Below are positions 63,301 through 64,000 of a DNA stretch of 64,000 bases, piece after piece. This stretch comes from Vibrio maerlii (GTDB taxonomy: Bacteria > Pseudomonadota > Gammaproteobacteria > Enterobacterales > Vibrionaceae), in contig NZ_QRHC01000015.1 in NCBI RefSeq assembly GCF_003415655.1, forward strand, positions 1-64,000. The letters are read 5' to 3'. A program made the position numbers and the translations under genes. Numbering within the stretch: the stretch's first letter is position 1; every line of letters starts with the position of its first letter. A model generated the notes under the pieces. That model had not been told where the DNA came from. It searched no databases and worked only from the letters and a program-made list of their open reading frames with translations.

Positions 63301-64000
63301 CCCATATCACCTAGAATCGTATCTGCATCGTCGCCGATAATCGTCGAACCTTGAGCACCGTTTCCGCCATATAAGTAATCTTGGCCTTGACCGCCAAGGA
63401 TCATGTCATTGCCTTCATTACCCACAACGGTGTCGCTTCCACCCAATGTAAACCCAGTGTTGCTGACACTTAGTACATCATTCAATGTACTAGACAGAAT
63501 ACGGTTAGTATTAGCGGCTTGATTGATAACACCCTTATCGGCAATCACGATGTCATCGCCTTCACCCGCATTGATGATGTCATTACCAACAGTCAGATCA
63601 TCGGATGTTTCTAGGTTATCCGTTTGGGTGTTTGCATCATTTACAACCGTCAACATCTGAGTCGTCAGGTCAAGACGAGTTGATGTATCAACATTGAATC
63701 CGGCATCACCATAAATATGATCCGTACCACCTAGGCCGTTAATCGTATCGTTACCAGAACCACCTGCTAGGTGATCACCGTATTGACTGCCAGTAATCTG
63801 GTCATTACCTGCACCACCGTAGATAACAACTGAACCGCCAGCACCCGATGCATCAATAATGTCATTGCCAGGGTTAGCAAACTCACGAGCTTTATCTGTT
63901 TTTTCATCAGAAGTCGCGTCATAAGACCAACCGTTCTGACCGGTTTCACCAAACAAAATTAACGCTGACGCTGCATCACTGCCTGTTACAGACAAGGTGT
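60321..64000 (-). CDS. Giant RTX-like acidic repeat protein, C-terminal part (cut by window edge)
   Basis: The frame is open to the right edge, so the N-terminus is missing; over 1,220 residues are visible. It is built from RTX/haemolysin-type Ca-binding repeats (GGxGxDxLx forms such as GGSGNDTINGLGG), and then a higher-order array in the middle. The end has an acidic Pro/Glu-rich stretch with a Cys pair (ECDPETTEC), a short hydrophobic stretch (AAVAGLGGWMVM) and a basic tail (RADSKATPKGRKQS). It lacks a typical type I C-terminal signal. It is the probable substrate of the export proteins encoded downstream. Confidence 0.85.
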   Translation of the reverse strand, partial: TLSVTGSDAASALILFGETGQNGWSYDATSDEKTDKAREFANPGNDIIDASGAGGSVVIYGGAGNDQITGSQYGDHLAGGSGNDTINGLGGTDHIYGDAGFNVDTSTRLDLTTQMLTVVNDANTQTDNLETSDDLTVGNDIINAGEGDDIVIADKGVINQAANTNRILSSTLNDVLSVSNTGFTLGGSDTVVGNEGNDMILGGQGQDYLYGGNGAQGSTIIGDDADTILGDMGTITLDSGIVVLVASSDTSLGDADEIYAQEDNDIVIAGAGSDLVKGSTGNDSILGDFGEVDLRNGTAVLKTEEGDQNAFGDDTIHAGSGNDRVLGGLGSDVIKSASGNTHVVADNGSLNYNAQEILVSAQTSDVSLGGNDTLTLGSGDNTVLAGNGEDTITTENGVDHIISDNGLLTYDDQGVLVQAMSQSHSEGGDDTIVTGNGNKLIISGYGNDSVTTASGDDTIVGDNGQVDLVAGVVRSIRSTDMDDSTAGNDTIVVGTGNDRVIAGLGSNIDAQPAEWVDGVLEKEATDAIVAGDSIESASGNTHVLADNGVLSYNAQGVLIEAVTTEESLGGDDDVTLGNGNNVVLGGQGNDTITTSEGIDHIFGDNGQFTYDDAGVMTQALSTSLINGGNDVIDAGNGGNIVVAGNGNDQVTTGAGNDIVIGDNGQIDLVDGVIRVMQSTDEDETTTGSDIITLGTGNDKVIAGLGSDIVTSTSGDTHVLADNGVLSYNAQGILIEAVTTEDNLGGSDVVVLGFGDNKVIAGEGSDNITTVGGDDHIIGDNGQLLYDDQGVITNAKTKSLALGGADAISAGDGENIVLAGFGSDSISTGAGQDTVVGDNGEVRFVDGARRQVFSTDTTNATGGSDVISVGAGQDQVIAGVGSDNVTNQSGETIVIGDDGVIFSDAAGRYVGVRTGDTTIGGNDTLTGGSDRDILFGGFGSDRLDGGAGNDILGGDGSQVTRSVLSVNEDTIIFESVDLFVGGDDTLLGGAGQDQMQGHFGSDLFFANFSEDVLVGEYGRFTFVDSESESTPASIISLAQGNLDLIRRTQSGLFGGYAKQVYAESNLGQAARSRTAVTTVFDLSADQAFANLSPIFQANGSGGSEGADFVIPTDPTAAGFETLPEDGEEVSEEVINEEGAETKAAEPTVVPLEVQGEQSEGEPTQEPQEECDPETTECKVEEEVEEQEAPADTSSSNIDVKAAVAGLGGWMVMRADSKATPKGRKQS
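61331..62984 (-). repeat. Three-fold super-repeat of about 175 residues in the RTX-like protein
   Basis: Each super-repeat contains three different units of about 58 residues. Unit A starts THVLADNGVLSYNAQG, unit B DHIIGDNGQLLYDDQG, and unit C DIVIGDNGQIDLVDG. The A-B-C order recurs three times; one C unit carries an extra 30 residues (around AQPAEWVDGVLEKEATDA). The DNA of like units is more similar than that of neighbours, so duplication involved whole triplets. Confidence 0.82.

Noticed and set aside
60321..64000. Classical type I secreted RTX toxin
   Set aside because: No toxin domain, no typical C-terminal type I signal, and no ABC exporter or TolC-like gene in the window. The N-terminus is missing, so a toxin domain upstream cannot be fully excluded.

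Overview
The window looks like chromosomal DNA of a marine gammaproteobacterium of the family Vibrionaceae, most likely a Vibrio. This rests on content: an RpoS-like accessory sigma factor of the RpoX/RpoQ kind, a methylcitrate cluster of the gntR-prpB-prpC-acnD-prpF-prpE type, NsrR beside Hmp, an imelysin/di-haem iron cluster, a VpsT/CsgD-like regulator, and several families common in vibrios (DUF3080, DUF2982, DUF3187). No rRNA, tRNA or CRISPR array was found. The assignment is by inference; no database search was made.

Layout. 1-270 is the right end of an IS256-family element. 313-11273 is a signalling island: a sigma factor, a PAS histidine kinase, a response regulator with a decayed GGDEF domain, a PAS-GGDEF protein with an altered signature, a PAS/EAL phosphodiesterase with an apparently intact active site, a REC-TPR protein with an Hpt partner, and two small paralogous proteins near its ends. 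11406-15466 holds a DacA-type carboxypeptidase and the putrescine genes speB and speA. 15815-24518 is the propionate (2-methylcitrate) operon with its GntR/FCD regulator and palindromic operators. 24691-27252 holds a GNAT enzyme, a small membrane protein, nsrR and hmp with tandem NsrR-like sites. 27617-28969 is a scar: a hexapeptide acetyltransferase, the last codons of an ABC exporter and a dead IS481-family transposase. 29020-34012 is a Fur-type iron operon (imelysin, di-haem oxidoreductase, imelysin, DUF1513). 34175-42610 is mostly housekeeping: ribA, a 53-residue gene, DUF3187, a PhoX-like phosphatase, a basic winged-helix-like protein, DUF2982, a YcbL-like hydrolase, a YcbK-like endopeptidase and a Cys-rich ArsP-like permease. 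42671-46077 is a polar amino acid ABC importer.

Two accessory systems close the window. 46294-51055 resembles a divergent Fap-type functional amyloid cluster: an outer-membrane barrel, a C39-like protease, a repeat-rich secreted protein, a small paralogue of it, a third secreted protein, and a divergent VpsT/CsgD-like regulator. This fits with the cyclic-di-GMP genes at the left end.

53344-64000 is the most unusual part. It encodes the C-terminal part of a very large acidic RTX-like repeat protein, followed on the same strand by a GAF-domain protein fused to an HlyD-type adaptor, a PqqD-like/M50 site-2 protease/HlyD fusion, a shortened SecA paralogue, and a small periplasmic adaptor. No ABC exporter and no TolC-like channel lies in the window. 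This looks like a dedicated export or surface-display machine for the repeat protein that is neither classical type I secretion nor plain Sec. It is the best candidate here for an undescribed system.
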